From an uncultured Brevinema sp. (lineage in GTDB: Bacteria; Spirochaetota; Brevinematia; Brevinematales; Brevinemataceae), in the NCBI GenBank assembly GCA_947038195.1, contig CAMQVI010000003.1, positions 1 through 64,000 on the forward strand: DNA of 64,000 bases, given 5' to 3'. The position numbers were made by a program, and so were the translations under genes. Under the pieces are notes generated by a model. The model did no database searches, was not told where the DNA came from, and saw only the letters and a program-made list of their open reading frames with translations. Positions 43,765-51,812 of this stretch are shown one piece after another (within the stretch, counting starts at the first letter, position 1; every line of letters starts with the position of its first letter).

Positions 43765-44670
43765 ATGAATTTTTTAGGAATAGACTTAGGTGGCACTACT
43801 GTTAAATATTCTTTAGTGAGCGATAAAGGCGAGCTATCTCATAGTGGGAGTTTTCTCACGGCTTCTAAAGATGCCCAAGAACTACTTCAAAAAATAGCTA
43901 AAATTGCTCAAGAATTTAAAAAAGACCATGATATTAAAGGAATAGGGATGTCTTGTCCCGGAGTTATCCACCCTTTTGACGGAAAAGCTTTATGGGCAAA
44001 TAACAATATGCCTGTGGGTTGGCATGAAGTATCGATTAAAGATACTCTAGAAAAAGAATTATCACTTCCTGTTGTTGTGGATAATGATGTCAATTGTGCA
44101 GCCTTAGGCGAAAAATGGTTAGGGGCTGGAAAAGACTATCATACTTTTATTTGTATCGCTATGGGGACAGGGATAGGCTCAGGTATTATTATCAATGATA
44201 AGATATACTATGGAGCTGGCTACCAAGCAGGAGAAATCGGTTACCTCAAAGCTAACAAAGGAACAAGTGATTTTTGGGAAAGACAAGCTTCTACCATATC
44301 TCTTGTACGCCGTGTTCAAGAAACAGTTCGTACGGCTAGAAGTGTCCCCAATGATGAAATTGACAATATAGACGGAGTTTGGATTTTTGAAAGAGCCAAA
44401 ACAGATACTAGAGTTGCCTCCGTTTTAGAAGATTGGGCTGATATCCTAGCAGGGGGTATTGCTGATGCTACCTGTATTCTCAATCCCCAAGCTGTGATTT
44501 TAGGGGGAGGAGTTTCTGCTCAAAAAGATAGACTATTAGATTTATTAGTACCTCGTGTTAAAAACTATCTTCCCGTAGGTTTTACCACAGAAATTAAAAT
44601 TGCTCAAACAGGAAACGACGCTGGGCAATTAGGAGCTATCAAAAGATTGATAGATGAAAATACGTTTTAA
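43765..44670 (+). CDS. ROK family sugar kinase (glucokinase or ManNAc kinase)
   Basis: 301 residues of the ROK fold: phosphate-binding GIDLGGTTVK (~5-14), DNDVNCAALGEKWLGAG (~109-125), AMGTGIGSGII and a C-terminal GGGVS. The usual ROK zinc motif (C-x-C-G-x-x-G-C) is missing; its place near QAGEIGYLKANKGTSDFWER has no cysteines. Glucokinase is the default reading, but no other candidate N-acetylmannosamine kinase is seen in a window that encodes NanA and NanE, and zinc-free NanK enzymes are known, so NanK is a real alternative. Single-gene unit with AAAGGAGAG before the ATG and a terminator after it. Confidence 0.8.
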   Translation: MNFLGIDLGGTTVKYSLVSDKGELSHSGSFLTASKDAQELLQKIAKIAQEFKKDHDIKGIGMSCPGVIHPFDGKALWANNNMPVGWHEVSIKDTLEKELSLPVVVDNDVNCAALGEKWLGAGKDYHTFICIAMGTGIGSGIIINDKIYYGAGYQAGEIGYLKANKGTSDFWERQASTISLVRRVQETVRTARSVPNDEIDNIDGVWIFERAKTDTRVASVLEDWADILAGGIADATCILNPQAVILGGGVSAQKDRLLDLLVPRVKNYLPVGFTTEIKIAQTGNDAGQLGAIKRLIDENTF

Positions 44671-44687
44671 AATAAAACTATAAAAAT

Positions 44688-44727
44688 AAAAAAGAGGTCT
44701 TTCGTAAAACGAGGGACCTCTTTTTTA
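44688..44727. terminator. Bidirectional terminator between the ROK gene and trmI
   Basis: AAAAAAGAGGTC(TTTCG) pairs with (CGAGG)GACCTCTTTTTT around TAAAA; T runs on both strands. Confidence 0.85.
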
Positions 44728-44762
44728 TTTATTTAAATGAGAACATCAAAGTTTTTGAAGAA

Positions 44763-45569
44763 TCATTTCTCGTAATTAACTTCAAAGATTCCATTATGAG
44801 AACTAGCGAATAAAAGATACACGGTATGAGCCACCATCCTATCATAAGGACGTGTACGTCCAGGGGTAGGTCTGATACCTCTTTCAAATATTTCTTTAGC
44901 TCTAATTCTGGTAAATCCTTGTTTGGGTAATTCCCTTACGATGTCAGCGAGCTGTTCCACACAAGGGACAATAATTGCGATATTCCCCCCAGCTACGAGC
45001 GTTTCTTTAACCGTCCAAAGTAAAGGAGCAGGGTCGGGCACATCAAGATAAATCATATCCATTTTTTCATCTAATTCAAAGCCGACTTCATGAGTATTAT
45101 CTTTTAAGATAAATTCTGCATTTTGAAATCGAGCTAATTTGTTGAAATTTTTAATAGCGATTTTTTGGTGCTCTTCTCTTTTTTCAAAACTATAAATTTT
45201 GCCATCTTTCCCCACAATACTAGAAATAGCGATAGAAAACGCAGCAGAGCCTGTTCCTATTTCTAATACCTTAGCACCTGAAAAAATATCTGTTTCCATA
45301 ATTACGGCACCAATATCTTTAGGATAGGATATGGTAGTAGCACGTTTTACCTTCATGAGTCTATCGGAAAGAGTGGGGTGGAGTATCGTGAATTGCTCAG
45401 TATCATTATGATTGGAGATAGTATCTCCCCAAAATTGCTCTTCCCCGAAACGTATTTCCCCTTTATTGGTGGAAATATTGCTATTAGGGGTGAATGGGCG
45501 CATAAAAGATATTTTTTCATGGGTGAGATAAATGAGTTCGCCTTCTTGGATAGGGGTTTTTGGATTCAT
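44763..45569 (-). CDS. trmI: tRNA (adenine-58-N1) methyltransferase
   Basis: 268 residues of the TrmI/TRM61 class I methyltransferase family. N-terminal beta domain with RATTISYPKDIGAVIMETDI, then SAM motif I VLEIGTGSAAFSIAISS (~105-121), acidic motif II at FEKREEH, and motif IV YLDVPDPAPLLWTV. It makes m1A58 in the tRNA T loop. Third gene of an rpmE-xseA-trmI operon, three bases after xseA. Confidence 0.9.
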   Translation of the reverse strand: MNPKTPIQEGELIYLTHEKISFMRPFTPNSNISTNKGEIRFGEEQFWGDTISNHNDTEQFTILHPTLSDRLMKVKRATTISYPKDIGAVIMETDIFSGAKVLEIGTGSAAFSIAISSIVGKDGKIYSFEKREEHQKIAIKNFNKLARFQNAEFILKDNTHEVGFELDEKMDMIYLDVPDPAPLLWTVKETLVAGGNIAIIVPCVEQLADIVRELPKQGFTRIRAKEIFERGIRPTPGRTRPYDRMVAHTVYLLFASSHNGIFEVNYEK

Positions 45570-45572
45570 GTA

Positions 45573-46691
45573 TTAGTCCTTAATATCATCTATAGTAGCG
45601 TAGATAATTTTATTTTTAGTTTTAATAGTGATTTTATCACCTTTTTTAAGTTTTTTGTTTTTTTCTAATATTTTAGCGTAACCTTGTTCTAAAATATATT
45701 GAGGATGGGATTTTTGGAGTTTTAATTTCAAAAGAGCTAGCTCTTGTTTTTGCTTATTAAGAAACTCCAGTTGAAAATTTATTAATAATTGCTTACTATA
45801 ATCCAACTCTACCATTTCATTTTTGATGATATATTCTAAACTAGTATGTAATTCTTTTTTAAATTGTGATAATTCTTGTAATATCTCTCTTTTATCGGGA
45901 AAAAGTACCATTGCCGCTCCCGTAGGAGTAGGGGCACTCACATCAGCCACATAGTCTATAAGGGTTGTATCTACTTCATGTCCTACGGCTGCAATAATAG
46001 GAATTGTACTTGAAACGACTAGCCTTATTAATTTTTCATCGTTAAAGGCACCCAAATCTTCACTAGACCCACCACCACGTCCAATAATAATAGCATCTAA
46101 TTCATGGCTTAAGGCTTTTGTTAGAGCATTATATAGGCTTAGAGGAGCATCTGCCCCTTGTACGAGAGAAGGAAAAACGGATATGTTTACGAGGGGGTAT
46201 CTATCATTAGCCACTCTTATAATATCTTGTAGAACGGCACCGTCAGCAGACGTAACTACACCTATATGACTGGGATATTTAGGGAGAGGGATTTTTTTAT
46301 TTTGTTCAAACAAGCCCTCTTCATAGAGTTTTTGTTTTAATTTTTCTAAAGCAGTACGAAAAATACCTTCTCCCAATTTCATCATTTCATCGGTAAAAAA
46401 GCTTACTTGTCCATATTTGGTGTAATAGCTAGGCTGTGCAAAAACCAAAACTTCATCGCCATCCTGCAAGTGGGAAAGTAGTTTGGCAGCATTACTGGAG
46501 CTATGAGTAAGACAATCGATTTTAGCCTTAGAATCCTTTAGAGAAAATCTAATATAAGCAGAGTGTTTACGAAGTTGGAGGTTAGAAATTTCTCCTTTGA
46601 TTAAGACAGGGCCGAGTTGATTTTTAATGAGATCAGAGATAAAAAAAGCAACGGCACTCACAGAGAGCGCCGATTGTTCAAAACCTTTCAT
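45573..46691 (-). CDS. xseA: Exodeoxyribonuclease VII large subunit
   Basis: 372 residues, shorter than E. coli XseA (~456) mainly in the coiled-coil C-terminal region. N-terminal OB fold (~12-105), then the catalytic domain with GVVTSADGAVLQDII, IIIGRGGGSSEDLGAFND and AVGHEVDTTLIDYVADVSAP. The small subunit XseB is not seen nearby. It lies between rpmE and trmI. Confidence 0.92.
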   Translation of the reverse strand: MKGFEQSALSVSAVAFFISDLIKNQLGPVLIKGEISNLQLRKHSAYIRFSLKDSKAKIDCLTHSSSNAAKLLSHLQDGDEVLVFAQPSYYTKYGQVSFFTDEMMKLGEGIFRTALEKLKQKLYEEGLFEQNKKIPLPKYPSHIGVVTSADGAVLQDIIRVANDRYPLVNISVFPSLVQGADAPLSLYNALTKALSHELDAIIIGRGGGSSEDLGAFNDEKLIRLVVSSTIPIIAAVGHEVDTTLIDYVADVSAPTPTGAAMVLFPDKREILQELSQFKKELHTSLEYIIKNEMVELDYSKQLLINFQLEFLNKQKQELALLKLKLQKSHPQYILEQGYAKILEKNKKLKKGDKITIKTKNKIIYATIDDIKD

Positions 46692-46736
46692 AAAATGACA
46701 AGTCCTACTTTAAAATATTATAACTTAGAAAAACAA

Positions 46737-46940
46737 TTACTTTGTAACATTATAACGATTTTTAAAGCGTTCAACCATACCACCACGTCCTGTATTACGG
46801 TTAGAACCCGTATAGAAAGGGTGACATTTAGAGCAAACCTCAATAGTCATTTTTTCACTTGCAGTTTTTATTTGGAAAGTTTCGCCACAACTACAGAGTA
46901 CTGTAGTGTCTTTAAGTTCAGGGTGAATACCTTTTTTCAT
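46737..46940 (-). CDS. rpmE: 50S ribosomal protein L31
   Basis: 67 residues. The zinc-binding form, with Cys16, Cys18, Cys36 and Cys39 (LCSCGE and VCSKCHPFYTG). Such L31 is usual under zinc-replete conditions. First gene of the rpmE-xseA-trmI operon, with TAGGAG and a near-consensus promoter. Confidence 0.96.
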   Translation of the reverse strand: MKKGIHPELKDTTVLCSCGETFQIKTASEKMTIEVCSKCHPFYTGSNRNTGRGGMVERFKNRYNVTK

Positions 46941-46977
46941 CTTGTATGCTCCTAGGCTTATTTGTAATTATCTTAAT

Positions 46978-47007
46978 ATTATAGTGCATTTACACACTAT
47001 TTGTCAA
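46978..47007 (-). promoter_or_regulatory. Promoter of the rpmE operon
   Basis: Consensus TTGACA (47002-47007) and TATAAT (46978-46983) on the minus strand with an 18-base spacer. Confidence 0.65.
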
Positions 47008-47049
47008 GGCTATTTCAAATATTATTTAATAGGCTACCATCCTTTTCTA

Positions 47050-47078
47050 TTGTATTGTTGCTTATTATATAGTATAAT
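47050..47078 (+). promoter_or_regulatory. Promoter of the glycosyltransferase-yqeK unit
   Basis: TTGTAT (47050-47055) and TATAAT (47073-47078), 17-base spacer. Confidence 0.5.
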
Positions 47079-47112
47079 ATTTTATCTTCATTGATGAAGT
47101 AGGAGCGTTACT

Positions 47113-48132
47113 ATGGTCTCTATTATTATCCCCGTTTACAATACAGAAGAATATCTCCCTAAATGTCTAGAAAGTGCCATAAACCAAAGCTTTCAAGATA
47201 TAGAGATTATAGTAGTGGATGATTGTTCTTTAGGTAACTGTAAAGAGATTGTAGAATCTTATCAAGAGAAAGATAGCAGAATTGTCTACTTAAAAAATGA
47301 TATTAATAGAGGAACGTATCATACTAGAGAAAATGGGACTAAGCATGCTCAAGGCGAATATATTTTATATGTGGATAGTGATGATAGTGCAGATATAGAT
47401 CTCCTTCGTAATACACATAAAACTCTTTTAGAAAATCCAGATTTAATCCTTTATGATACTATTAGTGTAAAAGCATCGGGAGAGGAAAAAGCGATTTGGA
47501 CGAATAAAGGCAATAAAAACTATTCCCATAATGAATTATTTCTTTCTTTCTGTGATAGATCTTTTACCTCATGGGCTACTTGTGGTAAAATACTAAAACG
47601 AAGTTTAGCTATTGATGTCTATAAAAAACTAGACATAAAAGATAGGCTTACCACGGGAGAAGATCTACTATTTTTCTTTATCTATGCTTATTTTTGTGAT
47701 AAAACAATATACGCTCCTTATAAAGGCTATTACTACAATCTCACGAACGAAAGTATAAACCGTCTTGAGTATACTCTCCTAAGAACAGAAAATCATATAA
47801 AAAATCTAAAATTAATTATTGATAGGATAAAATTATTCTGTCAGGATCACGATATACCTTCAAGGAACATCGATTTTTTATTAGAAGAGGTCGCTCAAGG
47901 GTATTTGATGAAATTTGCAGAATTATCCCCTAAAGATAGAGAGTTTATTTTCCCTAAACTAATAGAAACATTTGGAGCTAAGATTCTTGCTCAATATATT
48001 GCAGAACAGGCGAGCTTCAAAGAAGATAAAATTCGTTTTAATAGTGATAAAATGGTACAAAAATGTTTCCCTAGAGAATCTAAATCTTATCAGGCTCTAA
48101 GAAAATTTTTGATGTTATTTATAAAAAGGTAA
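47113..48132 (+). CDS. Family 2 glycosyltransferase
   Basis: 339 residues. GT-A fold at the N terminus: VSIIIPVYNTEEYLPKCLES (~2-21), IIVVDDCS (~34-41) and the D-x-D-like YVDSDDSAD (~87-95). The C-terminal part (~190-339) is helical and not recognised. No membrane spans, so probably a cytoplasmic enzyme acting on a lipid- or surface-linked glycan. yqeK follows after five bases. Confidence 0.82.
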   Translation: MVSIIIPVYNTEEYLPKCLESAINQSFQDIEIIVVDDCSLGNCKEIVESYQEKDSRIVYLKNDINRGTYHTRENGTKHAQGEYILYVDSDDSADIDLLRNTHKTLLENPDLILYDTISVKASGEEKAIWTNKGNKNYSHNELFLSFCDRSFTSWATCGKILKRSLAIDVYKKLDIKDRLTTGEDLLFFFIYAYFCDKTIYAPYKGYYYNLTNESINRLEYTLLRTENHIKNLKLIIDRIKLFCQDHDIPSRNIDFLLEEVAQGYLMKFAELSPKDREFIFPKLIETFGAKILAQYIAEQASFKEDKIRFNSDKMVQKCFPRESKSYQALRKFLMLFIKR

Positions 48133-48137
48133 ATCTT

Positions 48138-48749
48138 ATGACTAAAATAAATCAATATAAAGATATATTATCTAAAAATATGTCTTATAAACCCAAATCT
48201 CTAATCTCTCTTTTACAAGAACTTCTCACAGAAAAACGCTATCATCATGTTTTAAGGGTTAGGGATAAAGCATTAGAGCTGGGACATGCTTTTGAGCTCT
48301 CAGAAGAAGAGCTCATTCAAGTAGAAAAAGTTGCCTTATTCCACGATTTAGCCAAAGGCATGGATAATGATGAGCTTTTAATCTATGCCAAAGAATATAA
48401 AATAGATTTAGGGAAAGTCCCACCACCTATCTATCATGCTATCGTTGGGGCATGGATGATGAAATATTTTTTTGATATTGAAGATGTTTCCCTATTAGAT
48501 GCTGTTTATTATCACACGACAGGATCTGAAAAACTCTTAGATAATAAAATAGGACTTATTTTATTTTTGGCTGATTATTTAGAGCCAGGGAGAGCTTTTG
48601 AAAAGTCTCATATTGAAAAACATATTCCTAAGGATATGCTAGGAGCTGTACGAGAAATAGTGAAAGGAAAAATAATTTTTGTGATTAAAAGAAATCGTAT
48701 TATTGATAGAGAAAGTATAGCGTTTTATCATTCTTTATTAGGCAAATAA
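48138..48749 (+). CDS. yqeK: YqeK family HD-domain Ap4A hydrolase
   Basis: 203 residues. HD domain with HHVLRVRDKALELG (~36-49), FHDLAKGMD (~72-80), YHAIVGAWMM (~104-113) and LADYLEPGRAFE (~148-159), the YqeK pattern. YqeK proteins are described as symmetrical diadenosine tetraphosphate hydrolases, often near nadD/rsfS; here it follows a glycosyltransferase. An unusual ~20-residue N-terminal extension precedes the HD domain. Confidence 0.85.
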   Translation: MTKINQYKDILSKNMSYKPKSLISLLQELLTEKRYHHVLRVRDKALELGHAFELSEEELIQVEKVALFHDLAKGMDNDELLIYAKEYKIDLGKVPPPIYHAIVGAWMMKYFFDIEDVSLLDAVYYHTTGSEKLLDNKIGLILFLADYLEPGRAFEKSHIEKHIPKDMLGAVREIVKGKIIFVIKRNRIIDRESIAFYHSLLGK

Positions 48750-48757
48750 CTAGTAAA

Positions 48758-48790
48758 TCAAAAAAGCTCCTATCATAGGAGCTTTTAGTT
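48758..48790. terminator. Terminator of the chemotaxis operon and yqeK
   Basis: AAAAGCTCCTAT pairs with ATAGGAGCTTTT around a 3-base loop; the T run is best on the minus strand. The right arm is part of a 19-base tandem repeat (48776-48794 and 48795-48813). Confidence 0.8.
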
Positions 48791-48803
48791 AATATAGGAG
48801 TTT

Positions 48804-49289
48804 TTAGTTAATAATAGGCACTTCTATATACCAAATTTGTTCTTCTAGTAGAATTCCTTCTGGAGAATAAATTCTCATACGGACAATCCCCGAATCTCCC
48901 ACAATGAAAAAATTAAAAATACCTTGTTTGGGCTTACTATCGTCTGCTTGATAAACAATTCCTGGACTAGAGTAGTAAGGGGTGACGACGAGGTAATTTT
49001 TCGTAGCTACGTTTATGGTAAAGGCGGTTTCATTCGCCACTTCAATTGTGTAGTAGGTCTGGGCTAATTCAGGAGTTTTAGGGATGAGTACCCCAGTAGG
49101 GTATTTTTTATTAGTAGAATTCCTTTTAGACTCCACCATTTCGTCAGGATATATCAATCCAGTCTCTAGGAGCACCTCATCCATTGAAAATAGAGGCTTT
49201 CTAGGACTCGTTTTCACATAAGATATAAAGTTTTGGGTACAGGCATTAGAGAAAAGTAATATGCTTATTAGCAACACGATATTTTTCAT
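48804..49289 (-). CDS. Hypothetical lipoprotein
   Basis: 161 residues. Lipoprotein signal peptide with lipobox FSNAC (Cys17). The mature part is beta-rich, with AVANETAFTINVATKN-like alternation and a C-terminal strand pair. Not recognised. Last gene of the long minus-strand run that contains the chemotaxis genes; 70 bases separate it from the TPR lipoprotein gene. Confidence 0.65.
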   Translation of the reverse strand: MKNIVLLISILLFSNACTQNFISYVKTSPRKPLFSMDEVLLETGLIYPDEMVESKRNSTNKKYPTGVLIPKTPELAQTYYTIEVANETAFTINVATKNYLVVTPYYSSPGIVYQADDSKPKQGIFNFFIVGDSGIVRMRIYSPEGILLEEQIWYIEVPIIN

Positions 49290-49359
49290 AGTAACCCTAG
49301 ATTAATCGATTTTATTAATTATCGTATCTCTGTAGAAATACTTTAGTAAAAAGAAATGT

Positions 49360-50190
49360 TTATTGCATATTAAGGTAATACCATGATTCAGCCATGTTTT
49401 CGTTAAGGCGTAATGAGGCTCTATAAAATCGAGAATGGAGATCTGAATAGGATTTTTTTTGAAGGATTTTCCCCAAGCGAAAGTTTAATTCTGCATTTTT
49501 TGGGTTTAAATCCCAAGCTTTCATATAACAATCTTCAGCTTCATCATATTTTTCTTCTTTTTCTTTAATACTTCCTAGATAGAAATATCCAAAAGATTTC
49601 AATGTGGGGTTAGAGCTTATTTTAATCAAAGATACAAGGCTTTTTTCGGATTCTTCAAGGAGGTCCATTTGATATTCAGCAACGCCTTTAATATAAAGGA
49701 GATCAGAGCTATTTTTTGTGTGTGAGGATATTTTCAAGGTAGCGATTACCTCTTGATAACGTTTTAGACGCAATAAAGAATGGGTGTATATAATCAATTT
49801 TAATTGTTCTATGGAACTATCTTTTATAGGTTTTTGAGGTATCATAACAACGACATTTTGGAAATCTAGCTCTGTACTAGCAGATAAAAAACGTATCCAT
49901 GCTCTAGCAAGGCTATCCCAGTTAGTCATATTTTTAGGAGTAGGTTTTGAGAGAGTTGCATCTAAAATAGGCAAATACACGGGATTTCCCTGCAATGCTA
50001 GTTTGAAGACTACTTTCAGCTCTCTTTCTTGATAAGAAGGGAGCCCAGTATCACCTGAATTTTTAAGGACTTGGTACGCTTGTTTGTAATCTTGTTTAGC
50101 ATATAACTTATCAAAATTATAATAGCTCCCGCAAGAAGCTAAGGAGCTTAATAATAAAAAGCAGAAGAGGAATTTTGTAACAATATTCAT
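49360..50190 (-). CDS. TPR-repeat lipoprotein
   Basis: 276 residues with lipobox LASC (Cys20). The second half has tetratricopeptide repeats: LLYIKGVAEYQMDLLEESEK, then SFGYFYLGSIKEKEEKYDEA and AELNFRLGKILQKKSYSD. Probably anchored in the envelope, holding a protein complex. It follows cheY by 66 bases, so a motility or envelope role is possible but inferred. Confidence 0.7.
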   Translation of the reverse strand: MNIVTKFLFCFLLLSSLASCGSYYNFDKLYAKQDYKQAYQVLKNSGDTGLPSYQERELKVVFKLALQGNPVYLPILDATLSKPTPKNMTNWDSLARAWIRFLSASTELDFQNVVVMIPQKPIKDSSIEQLKLIIYTHSLLRLKRYQEVIATLKISSHTKNSSDLLYIKGVAEYQMDLLEESEKSLVSLIKISSNPTLKSFGYFYLGSIKEKEEKYDEAEDCYMKAWDLNPKNAELNFRLGKILQKKSYSDLHSRFYRASLRLNENMAESWYYLNMQ

Positions 50191-50255
50191 AAGTAAGACC
50201 TATCAAATAATATTAATACTAATACGTAAAGTAATTTTTCGTATTAGTAATATTA

Positions 50256-50678
50256 TTATCCGAATATTTTTCCAATTCTTTCTAGCACTTTCCCTCTATC
50301 AAGAGGTTTAACGATGTACCCTTTAGCCCCTAATTTAATAGCTTCTTTCACCGTATCAGCAGTACCTAGAGCGGTTACCATGATAATGTTCACATCAGGG
50401 TCAAGTTCTTTTAATTTTTTAAGAGCGGTAAGTCCGTCCATTTCAGGCATTGTTATATCGAGAGTAATGAGATGGATATCAGCTTGTTTGGCTTTATATT
50501 TGAGTAGAGCTTCTGCTCCATTAAGAGCTGTATCCACAACGGTAAAATGGCGAGATACAAAGATCTGAGAAAGTTGTTTTAAGATAAATTGTGAATCATC
50601 AACACAAAGCACACCAATATTTTGGCCGCTGTTTGTTTGCCCTGTTGGCAATCCATCTTCACCAAAGAATATTTTCAT
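50256..50678 (-). CDS. cheY: Chemotaxis response regulator CheY
   Basis: 140 residues, a single receiver domain with a ~20-residue N-terminal extension (EDGLPTGQTNSGQN). Acidic pocket Asp27/Asp28 (CVDDS), phospho-acceptor Asp74 in TLDITMPEMDG, then MVTALG and the conserved Lys in IVKPLDR. CheY-P sets flagellar motor direction. Last che gene of the cheA-cheW-cheX-cheY block, which is characteristic of spirochaetes. Confidence 0.95.
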   Translation of the reverse strand: MKIFFGEDGLPTGQTNSGQNIGVLCVDDSQFILKQLSQIFVSRHFTVVDTALNGAEALLKYKAKQADIHLITLDITMPEMDGLTALKKLKELDPDVNIIMVTALGTADTVKEAIKLGAKGYIVKPLDRGKVLERIGKIFG

Positions 50679-50715
50679 AATAGTTCCTTCTTAATAGTTG
50701 TTTTTGTAGTTTTGT

Positions 50716-51177
50716 CTATTCTTTAAATGCAATATTAATTTCTATAGTACCATAATCTGTATTTACAGGAATTATTAAAGCTTCAATATCATCACTTTCA
50801 AAGAAAGTCATTTGACTACCCATGATAATGGTGGGAGGGCTAAAATTAAAAGTACGAGATTCTTTAGATAATTTAGTGACAGCTCTGGCTGTAACCATAT
50901 TTCCTACTTCTGCAATAGTACTTCTTACCATATCAGTAATACCTGGGAAAGTTTCACCATTTAATTTTTCAGCGATTTTAATAGCAGTAACTTCTGACAT
51001 ATCAAATACGATACGTCCAGATACAGTACCTGTTACCCCAATAATAACGGTAAGTTCCTGCATCCCTTCGCCCAATTTTTTAAGTTGCAATTGTCCCCGA
51101 CTAACTGGGGTATTAAGAATTTCACTCATAATCTCAAAAGCAGCCTCAACGAAAGGATTAATATAATCTATTAGCAT
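50716..51177 (-). CDS. cheX: CheY-P phosphatase CheX
   Basis: 153 residues. The CheX catalytic E-x-x-N is at Glu90 and Asn93 in IAEVGNMVTA, with a GxVSGRIVFDM strand at ~51-61. CheX replaces CheZ as the CheY-P phosphatase in spirochaetes. It lies between cheW and cheY. Confidence 0.93.
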   Translation of the reverse strand: MLIDYINPFVEAAFEIMSEILNTPVSRGQLQLKKLGEGMQELTVIIGVTGTVSGRIVFDMSEVTAIKIAEKLNGETFPGITDMVRSTIAEVGNMVTARAVTKLSKESRTFNFSPPTIIMGSQMTFFESDDIEALIIPVNTDYGTIEINIAFKE

Positions 51178-51249
51178 GTTTCCTCCTAGTTTTATATAAC
51201 TATTTATACAGTATAAAGGTTTTTTCTTCTCACGTCAAGCCTTTACTCG

Positions 51250-51801
51250 CTAAAATGATAAACTGCTTATTCTGGCTGTTAAGGAATGTATGAGTGTAGG
51301 AGCATCTATTAGAAGAATATTATCTTCCTCATCCACTATCACCCCAATAAATATAGTGTCTTCAGCCCATTTGGACATATAAGAACCATCATTATAGTTT
51401 TCTTTAGTAACAGAGATATTTTTATTAATTTGGTCTATTGCAATAGCAAAAAGATGGTTTTCTAATTTTAACACAATGAGATACTCATCTTCTTCTGGTT
51501 CAACAATAGTAGGAGCTATAGACCTATCGTTTAACTTATCTTCAGATCCTAATATTGCTTTAAGAGAGAAAACAGGAAGGATCTCACCTCTAATATTAGT
51601 AACCCCTATAAGGATAGGGTCAGAATTAGGGATACGATATATTTTTTTACCGAGAACAATATCTCTAATATACAAAATATCAATAGCGTAAAGTTGTTCT
51701 CCTATGGAGAAAGTAATTGTTCTAAATAAGGTATCGGCAATAGCAGTACTTTTTTCTGTAGATGTGCCTATAGGGTGGTGTGTTTCTTGTTCTGAAGCCA
51801 T
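51250..51801 (-). CDS. cheW: Chemotaxis coupling protein CheW
   Basis: 183 residues, SH3-like CheW domain with FSIGEQLYAIDILYIRDIV (~31-49), VTNIRGEILPVFSL (~68-81) and LFAIAIDQ. Couples receptors to CheA. It has a ~25-residue N-terminal extension. cheA ends 12 bases before it. Confidence 0.93.
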   Translation of the reverse strand: MASEQETHHPIGTSTEKSTAIADTLFRTITFSIGEQLYAIDILYIRDIVLGKKIYRIPNSDPILIGVTNIRGEILPVFSLKAILGSEDKLNDRSIAPTIVEPEEDEYLIVLKLENHLFAIAIDQINKNISVTKENYNDGSYMSKWAEDTIFIGVIVDEEDNILLIDAPTLIHSLTARISSLSF

Positions 51802-51812
51802 AGCTTTCTTCC

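Noticed and set aside
43765..44670. Firm naming as glucokinase
   Set aside because: Zinc motif missing and pathway context also fits ManNAc kinase; left as ROK family.
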